The notes beneath the pieces were generated by a model. It was given only the letters and a program-made list of their open reading frames with translations, was not told where the DNA came from and did no database searches. A program made the position numbers and the translations under genes. A DNA stretch of 6,987 nt, taken from the NCBI GenBank assembly GCA_903858555.1, contig CAIOJG010000040.1, forward strand, positions 1 to 6,987, in the 5' to 3' direction. Each line of letters opens with the position of its first letter. The first letter of the stretch is position 1. Source of the DNA: Candidatus Magasanikiibacteriota bacterium. GTDB lineage: Bacteria; Patescibacteriota; Patescibacteriia; Magasanikbacterales; GWA2-37-8. Of this stretch, positions 1 through 6,233 are shown piece by piece.

Positions 1-69
1 GGAGGTGAAGAAGGAGAGGAAGAAGGAGGAGGAGGGCGAAGTGGCGGAACAATTGAAATAATTACCTAA
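1..69 (+). CDS. C-terminal tail of an unidentified Gly/Glu-rich protein (5' end outside window)
   Basis: An open frame enters from the left edge and stops at TAA 67-69. Its 22 visible residues are low-complexity Gly/Glu (GGEEGEEEGGGG) followed by RSGGTIEIIT. A competing frame starting at base 2 is also open and ends at TAA 59-61, giving a Lys/Glu-rich tail (EVKKERKKEEEGEV...). I prefer the first frame for two reasons. It uses GAA for nearly all Glu codons, as the other genes here do, whereas the second needs mostly GAG and AAG. Its stop also abuts the terminator stem exactly. No domain is visible and no function can be assigned. Such acidic, glycine-rich tails are usually disordered. The existence of a + strand gene end is supported by the terminator; the choice of frame is moderately supported. 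Confidence 0.55.
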   Translation, partial: GGEEGEEEGGGGRSGGTIEIIT

Positions 70-101
70 AACAACCCCGAGTCTATCGGGGTTGTTTTTT
101 T
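68..101 (+). terminator. Rho-independent terminator of the upstream gene
   Basis: AACAACCCCGA (70-80) and TCGGGGTTGTT (86-96) are perfect reverse complements around a 5-base loop, GTCTA. A/T pairs 68-69 with 97-98 extend the stem to 13 bp. A run of seven T (95-101) follows the GC-rich core. This is the classic intrinsic terminator layout for + strand transcription. The stem starts within the stop codon of the upstream frame. On the other strand the tail is only four T, so it is mainly unidirectional. Confidence 0.93.
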
Positions 102-120
102 GTCTAGTTTGGGGTAATAT
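92..120 (+). promoter_or_regulatory. Putative sigma70-type promoter for the rRNA methyltransferase gene
   Basis: TTGTTT (92-97) and TAATAT (115-120) are separated by 17 bases, the optimal spacing. The predicted start site is near 127, leaving a leader of about 18 nt before the ATG at 145. The -35 lies inside the right arm and T-tract of the preceding terminator. The AT-rich leader has no Shine-Dalgarno sequence. Both hexamers are imperfect, so this is a prediction. An alternative pairing, TTGGGG (109-114) with TAAATA (132-137), also has a 17-base spacer but looks weaker. Confidence 0.5.
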
Positions 121-144
121 TACTGCGTTATTAAATATTATTTT

Positions 145-1359
145 ATGTTAAAATTAACTGTTTTGAGTAAGCGGGTGGGACCGGTGCGCGGTCGTCATCC
201 GTGGGTATTTTCCGGGGCTTTAAAGCAAATTCCCGAAGGTCAAAAAAGTGGCACACCGGTGCAGCTTTGCGATGAGCAAGGAAATTTTTTGGCAGCCGGA
301 TATTTTAATTCTTATTCTCAAATTGCGGTGCGTCTATGGGGGTTTGACGTTGGCGAAGAAGTGGATGAAGATTTTTTTGTATCGCGTATTAAAGCGGCGT
401 ACGAATTGCGTCATGATTTGGTGGAGAGTAAGCAAACCGATTCTTTTCGGGTGGTAAATAGTGAAAATGATTTATTGCCAGGTTTGATTGTAGATAAATA
501 CAGCGATTATTTGTCCGTGCAATTTCACAATGCCGGAATAAATTTTTGGAAAAAAGAAATTTTGGCGGCCCTGGTAAAAGTTTTAAAACCAAAAGGTATT
601 TACGAGCGTAGTGATGTCGGTAATCGCGTAAAAGAAGAAGGCGATAAAAGTGAAGAAAAATCTTTCACCGGAATTTTATTTGGTAAGGTGCCGGAGAAAG
701 TGGAAATTTTGGAAAATGGTTTGAAATTTATCGTGGATATTATCAATGGTCAAAAGACTGGTTTCTTTTTGGACCAACGCGACAAACGCAGTGCTTTACA
801 AAAATACTGCAAAGGTAAAAAAGTTTTAAATTGTTTTTCTTATACCGGTGGTTTTTCTGTTTATGCTTTAGCGGCTGATGCTAAAAAGGCGGTGAGTGTG
901 GATGCTTCGGAAAGTGCGCTGGAGTTGGTGGAGGAAAATGTGAAATTAAATAAATTGGATGTTAAAAAATCCGAAGTGGTGTCTGCGGATGTCAAAGAAT
1001 ATTTAAATGGTTTACTGGAAAAAGATCCGGAACTTGGCGAAGAAGAATTTGATGTTATAATTTTGGATCCACCCGCTTTTGTAAAAAATCGTCATAAGGT
1101 GCATGAGGGTTTGCAGGGGTACCGAAAGATAAACGAAGCGGCGCTGAAAGTTTTGCCTAAAAATGGTATCTTAGTCACGGCTTCTTGTTCTCAACATGTG
1201 ACCTTGGTGGATTTTCGTCATATGCTATCCGAAGCCGCCGGTCGTGCTGGACGCACGGTTCAGGTGCTTGAAACTTACACCCACGGCATTGACCACCCCG
1301 AATTGGCTCCGTTTACCGAAGGGGAGTACCTAAAGTGTATATTTGCCATCGTTCGCTAA
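145..1359 (+). CDS. rlmI: RlmI-family 23S rRNA (cytosine-C5)-methyltransferase
   Basis: This 404-residue protein belongs to the class I SAM-dependent methyltransferases of the RlmI/YwbD type (COG1092). Characterised members methylate C5 of C1962 in 23S rRNA, and E. coli RlmI is of similar length. An N-terminal PUA-like RNA-binding domain covers about residues 2-75, with HPWVFSGAL at 18-26. A linking beta/alpha domain contains NDLLPGLIVDKY (108-119). The Rossmann methyltransferase domain runs from about 190 to the end. Family motifs are GQKTGFFLDQRDKR (202-215), the SAM-binding LNCFSYTGGFSV (228-239), acidic D253 after the second strand, LDPPAFVK (307-314) and ASCSQH (346-351). C348 is the expected catalytic cysteine. 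The ATG at 145 is chosen because the PUA fold begins immediately after it; no Shine-Dalgarno sequence is present. It looks monocistronic between a terminator and the gap promoter, although no hairpin separates it from gap and readthrough is possible. The family call is firm; the exact target base is inferred. Confidence 0.92.
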   Translation: MLKLTVLSKRVGPVRGRHPWVFSGALKQIPEGQKSGTPVQLCDEQGNFLAAGYFNSYSQIAVRLWGFDVGEEVDEDFFVSRIKAAYELRHDLVESKQTDSFRVVNSENDLLPGLIVDKYSDYLSVQFHNAGINFWKKEILAALVKVLKPKGIYERSDVGNRVKEEGDKSEEKSFTGILFGKVPEKVEILENGLKFIVDIINGQKTGFFLDQRDKRSALQKYCKGKKVLNCFSYTGGFSVYALAADAKKAVSVDASESALELVEENVKLNKLDVKKSEVVSADVKEYLNGLLEKDPELGEEEFDVIILDPPAFVKNRHKVHEGLQGYRKINEAALKVLPKNGILVTASCSQHVTLVDFRHMLSEAAGRAGRTVQVLETYTHGIDHPELAPFTEGEYLKCIFAIVR

Positions 1360-1371
1360 AGTCGGTATAAT
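1343..1371 (+). promoter_or_regulatory. Strong sigma70-type promoter of the gap operon
   Basis: TTGCCA (1343-1348) and TATAAT (1366-1371) are separated by exactly 17 bases, which is close to the bacterial consensus. The -35 and most of the spacer lie within the last 17 bases of the methyltransferase gene. The predicted start is near 1378, giving a 5' leader of about 25 nt before the gap ATG at 1403. The leader is AT-rich with no evident hairpin, riboswitch or Shine-Dalgarno sequence. The 11-mer GGTATAATATT (1364-1374) recurs exactly in the pgk promoter (6235-6245). Confidence 0.8.
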
Positions 1372-1402
1372 ATTGGATATTAAATCTGTCTAAATAATAC
1401 AT

Positions 1403-2398
1403 ATGAATCTCGCAATTAACGGTTTTGGCCGCATTGGTCGCCACGCTTTTAAAGCAGCTTTTGAGAAAAAAGATATCAACATTGTGGCCATCAACGATTT
1501 GACCGATACCAAGACTTTGGCGCATCTTTTGAAATACGATACTGCTTATCGCACCTATCACCACGAAGTGGGTTTTGACGAAACCAATATTATTGTGGAC
1601 GGAAAAAAGTTTCCGGTTTATGCCCAAAAAGATCCTTCGATGTTGCCTTGGGGTGATTTAAAAGTGGATGTAGTTTTGGAATGCACTGGTCGCTTTACGG
1701 ATAAAGTGGGGGCAGATTTGCATATCAAAGCAGGCGCAAAAAAAGTAATCATCTCTGCGCCAGCTAAAGGTGCAGATGTGCCAACTTATGTGCGCGCTAT
1801 CAATTGTGGTCGTGTCCATAAAGAAGCTAGTGCTGTAATTAACAATTCTTCTTGTACTACCAACTCCATTGCTCCAGCGATGTCAGTGCTAGAAGAAAAA
1901 TTTGGTATTGATAAAGCGCTCATGACTACTATCCACGCTTATACTGCCGATCAAAATTTGCAAGATGGTCCACATAAAGATTTGCGTCGTGCTCGTGCGG
2001 CTGCGGAAAATATTGTGCCAACCACTACCGGTGCGGCTAAAGCCGTGGGTGAAGTTATCACCAGTATCCAAGGACGTTTCGATGGTTTGTCTATTCGCGT
2101 ACCGGTCGTGACGGTGTCTTTGTCCGATTTTACCATGTTGTTAAAAAAGAAAACTACTAAAGAAGAAATCAACCAAGCGTTCATTGAAGCTAGCAAGACT
2201 GATCGCTATAAAGGTGTACTTGCTGTCACTGATGAACCTTTGGTGTCATCAGATTTTATTGGTAACACCAATTCTTGTATCGTGGATTTATCTTTGACCA
2301 ATGTGGTGGACGGAGATTTTGTAAAAGTAGTAGCTTGGTATGATAATGAATATGGATATGCTCACCGTTTGGTGGAGTTGGCTTTGCTTTATGCTTAA
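1403..2398 (+). CDS. gap: Type I glyceraldehyde-3-phosphate dehydrogenase
   Basis: This cytoplasmic glycolytic enzyme converts glyceraldehyde-3-phosphate, NAD+ and phosphate to 1,3-bisphosphoglycerate, the substrate of the pgk product encoded at 6251. At 331 residues it has normal length. The NAD-binding domain has NGFGRIGR (6-13) and AINDLTD (29-35). D32 at the end of the second strand fits NAD rather than NADP preference. The active-site motif is SSCTTN (149-154) with nucleophile C151. The general base is H178 in TIHAY. PHKDLRRARAAAENI (190-204) and TTTGAAKAVG (207-216) line the substrate and phosphate sites, with R232 in the IRVP motif. The C-terminal YDNEYGY motif carries N315. Departures from the common pattern are S155 where many homologues have a second Cys (CTTNC) and Y317 where Trp is usual (NEWGY). 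Neither is catalytic. It is first in a five-gene operon, 8 bases before aspS. Confidence 0.97.
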   Translation: MNLAINGFGRIGRHAFKAAFEKKDINIVAINDLTDTKTLAHLLKYDTAYRTYHHEVGFDETNIIVDGKKFPVYAQKDPSMLPWGDLKVDVVLECTGRFTDKVGADLHIKAGAKKVIISAPAKGADVPTYVRAINCGRVHKEASAVINNSSCTTNSIAPAMSVLEEKFGIDKALMTTIHAYTADQNLQDGPHKDLRRARAAAENIVPTTTGAAKAVGEVITSIQGRFDGLSIRVPVVTVSLSDFTMLLKKKTTKEEINQAFIEASKTDRYKGVLAVTDEPLVSSDFIGNTNSCIVDLSLTNVVDGDFVKVVAWYDNEYGYAHRLVELALLYA

Positions 2399-2406
2399 AT
2401 AATAAT

Positions 2407-3756
2407 ATGAGAACACTCACAACAGAAACAGCGAACAAGATCGGTGAAGAAGTGGTAATACAAGGTTGGGTGAACGCCCGCCGCAACATGGGTAAAATTG
2501 TATTTTTGGATGTGCGTGATCGGAAAGGTTTGGTGCAAGTTGTTGGTGTACCTCAAGAACTGGATGAAGCCTCAAATGAACTTTTGAAAGAAGTTCGTCC
2601 GGAATGGGTCGTGGAAATTCGCGGTATCGTAAACGCACGCGGTGCCAAACAACAAAATCCAAATATGCCTACCGGTATGGTAGAAGTTTTGGCGAAAGGA
2701 ATTTCAGTGTTGGCTAAAGCGGAACCATTGCCACTTGATTTGGAAGATGAAAAAATTGGTTTGGATATTCACTTGGATTTCTTGCCGATTACTTTGCGCA
2801 CCGATAAATATCGTGCGTTGTTTAAAATCCAAGCAGAAATTGTGCGTGGATTTAGAGATTATCTTTTGAGTCAAGATTTTGTCGAATTTCAAGCGCCAAA
2901 AATTGTGGCTGCCGCTGCCGAGGGCGGAGCGGATGTGTTTGAAGTAAAATATTTAAAAAATAAAGCCACCCTAGCTCAAAGTCCGCAATTTTATAAACAA
3001 ATATTGGTTGGCGTTTATGAGCGGGTATTTGCGGTGGGAAATTGTTTCCGTGCAGAACAACATGCTACTACTCGTCATCTAAATGAATATACTAGTTTAG
3101 ATTTGGAGTTTGGTATGATTAAAGATCATCATGATGTGATGAATTTGGAAGTAGAAATGTTGCGTTATATTTTGAGTCATTTAGACAACACAGTTTCCGC
3201 TGAATTAAAATTGTGGAACTATGTTAGACCGTCTATTCCAGAAAATGTTCCATTTTATAAATTGCGCGAAGCTCAACAAATTATTAAAGATGAAACTGGT
3301 GTAGATCACACGGCTGAACCAGATCTCGAGCCTGGTGAAGAGCGTTTTATGGGGGAGTATGCCAAGAAAAATTTTAATTCTGATTTTGTGTTCATCACGC
3401 ATTATCCGACTTCTAAACGTCCGATGTATACCTATCCTGACGCAGCCGATCCAGAGTTTACCAAGAGTTTTGATTTGCTTTTCCGTGGTATTGAAATTAC
3501 ATCTGGTGGACAACGTTTCCATGATTATAATGAATTGGTGGAAAGTATAAAACACAAAGAATTAAATCCAGATGATTTCAAATTTTATTTGGAAGCTTTT
3601 AAATATGGCATGCCTCCAGAAGGTGGTTTGGCAATTGGGTTGGAACGCATGACCGCTCGTTTGCTTGAAATAGATAATGTAAAATACGCCACACTTTTCC
3701 CACGCGATCTCAATCGTATTGATTTACAACTTTCTCCACCAGAATACAAACAATAA
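2407..3756 (+). CDS. aspS: Archaeal-type aspartyl-tRNA synthetase, possibly non-discriminating (Asp/Asn)
   Basis: This class II synthetase attaches aspartate to tRNA(Asp) and, in non-discriminating forms, also to tRNA(Asn). At 449 residues it lacks the roughly 100-residue GAD insertion of canonical bacterial AspRS (about 590 residues), so it is of the short archaeal/eukaryotic type. An N-terminal OB-fold anticodon-binding domain covers about 1-105, with VIQGWVNARRNMGK at 17-30. The catalytic core follows: EGGADVFEV (172-180), LAQSPQFYKQ (189-198), motif 2 FRAEQHATTRHLNEY (214-228), GIEITSGGQRFHDY (361-374), and motif 3 GLAIGLERMT (407-416). The usual FPRDLNRI lies near the end (431-438). The Asp-specific signatures around SPQFYKQ and RHLNEY argue against AsnRS. 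The position that is Trp in the archaeal discriminating enzyme of Thermococcus is Asn here (N23), so tRNA(Asn) discrimination is uncertain. No gatCAB genes are in view. The start is 8 bases after the gap stop. Confidence 0.95.
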   Translation: MRTLTTETANKIGEEVVIQGWVNARRNMGKIVFLDVRDRKGLVQVVGVPQELDEASNELLKEVRPEWVVEIRGIVNARGAKQQNPNMPTGMVEVLAKGISVLAKAEPLPLDLEDEKIGLDIHLDFLPITLRTDKYRALFKIQAEIVRGFRDYLLSQDFVEFQAPKIVAAAAEGGADVFEVKYLKNKATLAQSPQFYKQILVGVYERVFAVGNCFRAEQHATTRHLNEYTSLDLEFGMIKDHHDVMNLEVEMLRYILSHLDNTVSAELKLWNYVRPSIPENVPFYKLREAQQIIKDETGVDHTAEPDLEPGEERFMGEYAKKNFNSDFVFITHYPTSKRPMYTYPDAADPEFTKSFDLLFRGIEITSGGQRFHDYNELVESIKHKELNPDDFKFYLEAFKYGMPPEGGLAIGLERMTARLLEIDNVKYATLFPRDLNRIDLQLSPPEYKQ

Positions 3757-3761
3757 TTTGC

Positions 3762-4454
3762 ATGAGCTCCGATATTAAATTGGAAAAATTTGAAGGTCCT
3801 TTAGACTTACTTTTACAGCTGATTGAGTTGGAAAAATTAAGTATTACCGAAGTATCTTTGTCACAAGTGACTGAGCAATTTTTGAAATATTTGGATAAAT
3901 TGGAAGTAGAAAAGAGTGAAGAGCTCGCCGAGTTTTTGGTGATTGCCACCAAGCTGGTATATATGAAGTCGCGCACTTTGTTGCCATATTTGAATCCGGA
4001 GGAAGACGACGGTCCAAGTTTGGCGGATCAGCTAAAAATGTATCAACAATATATTGCGGCCAGTAAAAAAATAAATATTTATTGGCAGCAAAATAAAATT
4101 GCGTATGGCCGTATTGAACCGCCGGTAAAATCTTTGGAAATTGTCTGGCCGTTAAATGCTGCGACCAAAGATTTGTACAAGTTGATGAATAAATTAGTCG
4201 CGCGTTTACGACCGCCGACACCGTTACCAAAAATCACAATTGATCGAGCGATCTCGGTAAAACAAAAAGTAGAAAGTATTTGGAACGCGCTTAAACAACA
4301 CAAGAAAATGAATTTTAAAGATTTGTTGGACAGCGCTGAAAGTAAAACGGAAGTGATTGTAAGTTTTTTGGCTCTGCTTGAATTGATGCGTGATCAAAAA
4401 GCGTTAATCAATCAGAGCGACACCTACGGAAATATGGAAGTAAATTTAATCTAA
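3762..4454 (+). CDS. scpA: Segregation and condensation protein A (kleisin)
   Basis: ScpA is the kleisin subunit that bridges the two heads of the Smc dimer and, with ScpB, forms the bacterial condensin that compacts and segregates the chromosome. The protein has 230 residues, slightly shorter than the usual 240-260. The diagnostic N-terminal signature FEGPLDLLL is at 10-18. The conserved helix AEFLVIATKLVYMKSRTLLP (56-75) follows, which in known kleisins belongs to the region contacting the Smc neck. The middle segment, around 85-125, would bind ScpB. A C-terminal winged helix, about 165-230, includes KTEVIVSFLALLELMRDQKA (195-214) and is the expected Smc-cap binding part. The start at 3762 places the signature at the normal distance from the N terminus. 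It follows aspS by 5 bases and precedes scpB by 6. No smc gene lies in this window, so it must be elsewhere if the complex is complete. Confidence 0.95.
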   Translation: MSSDIKLEKFEGPLDLLLQLIELEKLSITEVSLSQVTEQFLKYLDKLEVEKSEELAEFLVIATKLVYMKSRTLLPYLNPEEDDGPSLADQLKMYQQYIAASKKINIYWQQNKIAYGRIEPPVKSLEIVWPLNAATKDLYKLMNKLVARLRPPTPLPKITIDRAISVKQKVESIWNALKQHKKMNFKDLLDSAESKTEVIVSFLALLELMRDQKALINQSDTYGNMEVNLI

Positions 4455-4460
4455 GTTTAT

Positions 4461-5024
4461 ATGTCAATAAATTCACAAATTGAAACCATCCTTTTCGTAG
4501 CGAGCAAACCATTGGCTTTGAAAAAAATCGCTAAAGTTTTGAATGTGCAAGACAGCGAGGTGGAAGTAGCTTTAAAGGAATTGGTTTTAAAATATAATCA
4601 GGCGGAATCGGGGATAGTGGTTTTAAATAATGCCGATGAGTGGCAAATGGTTTCCAATCCGGAAAATAAAACAGCGGCGGAGAATTTTCTTAAAGCGGAA
4701 GTTAGTGGAGAATTGACTCGTCCACAACTGGAAACTTTGACGGTGGTTTCGTACTGCGGTCCTATTACCAGACCGGAGCTTGATCAAATTCGCGGGGTCA
4801 ACTGCAGTTTGATTTTACGCAACCTGATGATGCGTGGTTTGGTAAAAGAAAACGATGATCAGACTTCGCTATTGCCAAAATATGAAGTGACCATGGATTA
4901 TTTGCGTCATCTCGGGTTAAATAGTATTTCAGAATTACCAGATTACGAAAAATTACATCAACATCAACACATTACCGCCGCGCTCACCGCTAGCGCAGAA
5001 AGTTCAGAAAATACCGCTCAATAA
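4461..5024 (+). CDS. scpB: Segregation and condensation protein B
   Basis: ScpB is a kite-type protein that dimerises and binds the central part of ScpA in the Smc-ScpAB complex. Its 187 residues match the family size. The first winged helix, about 1-75, opens with QIETILFVASKPLALKKIAK (6-25), a hallmark of the family. The second, about 83-160, contains LTRPQLETLTVVSY (85-98) and the strongly conserved PITRPELDQIRGVNC (101-115), ending with a LRHLGLNSISELP segment (148-160). The last 25 or so residues are rich in His, Ala, Ser and Glu and are probably disordered. The gene lies between scpA and dacA with gaps of 6 and 3 bases, and the adjacent scpA-scpB order is the common bacterial arrangement. 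No Shine-Dalgarno sequence is visible, so translational coupling to scpA is likely. Confidence 0.95.
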   Translation: MSINSQIETILFVASKPLALKKIAKVLNVQDSEVEVALKELVLKYNQAESGIVVLNNADEWQMVSNPENKTAAENFLKAEVSGELTRPQLETLTVVSYCGPITRPELDQIRGVNCSLILRNLMMRGLVKENDDQTSLLPKYEVTMDYLRHLGLNSISELPDYEKLHQHQHITAALTASAESSENTAQ

Positions 5025-5027
5025 ACT

Positions 5028-6044
5028 ATGCCGAAAAAACTTTTTGATTTTCTATCCTCTTTTGGTCTCATGATAATGGGAGTAGTTTTGTTGTTTGTAG
5101 CTTCTGTTTCATACCCGCAAGTTTCGCAGAAAATTAGTTTTTTACCAAAATCTCAGCCTCGAATTTTTTTGACAGATAACAAATTAGAACAACAAGTATC
5201 CTTGCCGGTGAGTCATCCGAACATTCCACTTAAAAAAGACGACAGTGTTTGTGCTGTACCGTTGACTGCTGCTGCCGCAATTTTGATTGATGATAAAACC
5301 GACACTGTTTTATTTGAAAAAAATGCCGACACCGTGCGACCGCTCGCCAGTATTTCCAAGTTGATGTCTGCTTTGGTTTTGATCGATCTTAATCCGGATT
5401 GGAAAAAAGTAGTAGAGATCACTCCGGAAATTTATGATAACAATGGTCATTTTGTAAATATTGGTGAAAAATTGGCAATGAGCGATTTGTGGAATGTGGC
5501 GTTGATTGGTTCATCCAATACCGCTATTAGAGCGATGGTAATCGGGACGGGTTTAACACAAGATGAATTTGTGGTGAAGATGAATCAAAAGGCGCAAGAT
5601 TTGCGTTTAAAAACTTTGCATTTTGTGGAGCCAACCGGTTTGGATGAACGCAACGCCGGTAGTGCCCGTGATATTGCACGTTTACTGAAATATGCGTTGG
5701 CTGATGATAAAATTATTACTGCTTTGCAGACGCCGGAATACTATGTTCAGCCGATTGGTCTAAAGCCGCGTCGAGTCTGGACTACCGATTGGTTGTTGTC
5801 TGGATGGGTACCAAATAAATTCGGCAATTTTACTATCGCCGGTAAGACTGGGTTTATTGATAGTTCAAAATATAATTTTGCGGTTCGTATTCAAAACGGT
5901 GGGAAGCGGGCAATTCGTACCGTTGTTTTAGGTGCTGATACGTATGAAGCACGCTTTAGTGAAGCGCGCGACTTGGCGACTTGGGCGTTTATTCATTACG
6001 CTTGGCCGGGTGATGATGACTATGATAAATTAGCCCAACTATAA
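5028..6044 (+). CDS. dacA: Membrane-anchored D-alanyl-D-alanine carboxypeptidase (peptidase S11 / penicillin-binding protein)
   Basis: The enzyme removes the terminal D-Ala from peptidoglycan pentapeptides, or acts as a related endopeptidase, outside the cytoplasmic membrane. The 338-residue protein starts MPKK, followed by one hydrophobic segment at about 9-29. That segment is a signal peptide or, with no clear cleavage site, an N-terminal anchor. A linker leads to the S11 domain at about 78-325. All three active-site motifs are present: SISK (108-111, nucleophile S108 and K111), SSN (162-164), and KTG (273-275). EPTGLDERN (201-209) matches the conserved family segment. The C-terminal beta domain of classical PBP5 is absent, since only about 50 residues follow KTG. 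It could therefore be PbpG-like rather than strict DacA. It is last in the operon, 3 bases after scpB. Its TAA stop (6042-6044) overlaps the first bases of the downstream palindrome. Confidence 0.88.
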   Translation: MPKKLFDFLSSFGLMIMGVVLLFVASVSYPQVSQKISFLPKSQPRIFLTDNKLEQQVSLPVSHPNIPLKKDDSVCAVPLTAAAAILIDDKTDTVLFEKNADTVRPLASISKLMSALVLIDLNPDWKKVVEITPEIYDNNGHFVNIGEKLAMSDLWNVALIGSSNTAIRAMVIGTGLTQDEFVVKMNQKAQDLRLKTLHFVEPTGLDERNAGSARDIARLLKYALADDKIITALQTPEYYVQPIGLKPRRVWTTDWLLSGWVPNKFGNFTIAGKTGFIDSSKYNFAVRIQNGGKRAIRTVVLGADTYEARFSEARDLATWAFIHYAWPGDDDYDKLAQL

Positions 6045-6232
6045 AAAATAAAAACAAAAAATACCTACAAATTATTAGCGCGCTGCGCTTTTGGTAAATT
6101 AACAAATTTTGTTGAACGAAAAATGTCAAACTCGCTTCGCTCAAACATGACATTTTTCTACAAAATTTATTAATTTACTTCAAAAGCTTCGCGATGCTAA
6201 TAATTTGTAGGTATTTTTTGTTTTTATTTTTT
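6043..6232. repeat. 190-bp imperfect palindrome with 37-bp perfect terminal inverted repeats
   Basis: The left arm 6043-6079 and right arm 6196-6232 are exact reverse complements over 37 bases. Further in, 6087-6093 pairs with 6181-6187, 6094-6102 with 6170-6178, 6104-6112 with 6160-6168, and 6118-6128 with 6148-6158. That gives 73 base pairs in one nested structure around a 19-base apical loop (6129-6147). Mispaired positions hold GC-rich motifs (AGCGCGCTGCGC on the left, GCTTCGCGATGC on the right), and the loop carries CTCGCTTCGCTC, all within an otherwise very AT-rich sequence. There is no open reading frame of note. The T-rich right end (6214-6232) could terminate the dacA transcript, and the mirrored left end could do the same on the minus strand. 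It may be a MITE- or REP-like element, a bidirectional terminator or a structured RNA; the sequence alone does not decide. Confidence 0.95.
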
Positions 6233-6233
6233 G

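Larger units (their letters stand above)
1403..6044 (+). other. Five-gene operon gap-aspS-scpA-scpB-dacA
   Basis: Five co-directional genes are separated by gaps of 8, 5, 6 and 3 bases. No terminator hairpin or convincing internal promoter was seen between them. A strong promoter lies at 1343-1371, and a long palindrome ending in T-rich sequence follows the last gene. This supports one polycistronic transcript. Gene functions span glycolysis, tRNA aminoacylation, chromosome condensation and cell-wall maturation. Only scpA-scpB is a widely conserved bacterial pair; the wider linkage may be lineage-specific. Co-transcription is inferred from layout. Confidence 0.75.

Noticed and set aside
1313..1627. 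Minus-strand open frame spanning the methyltransferase-gap junction
   Set aside because: It crosses a strong + strand promoter and two conserved genes, and its translation has no domain features.
3205..3555. Minus-strand open frame of 116 codons within aspS
   Set aside because: It lies wholly antisense to a well-conserved synthetase gene and has no recognisable motif, promoter or start context, so it is a frame shadow.
2407..3756. Asparaginyl-tRNA synthetase instead of AspRS
   Set aside because: Core motifs (AQSPQFYKQ, FRAEQHATTRHLNEY, ITSGGQRFHDY) fit the AspRS pattern better than AsnRS.
3844..4230. Minus-strand open frame of 128 codons within scpA
   Set aside because: It is entirely antisense to scpA with no family features. 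Its composition reflects the complementary codon pattern.
5028..6044. Beta-lactamase rather than a penicillin-binding carboxypeptidase
   Set aside because: The SxxK, SxN and KTG spacing, the EPTGLDERN segment and the N-terminal anchor fit peptidase S11. The beta-lactamase SDN and ExxLN motifs are absent.
6043..6232. CRISPR array
   Set aside because: The repeats are inverted and nested around one centre. There are no direct repeats with regular spacers and no cas genes.
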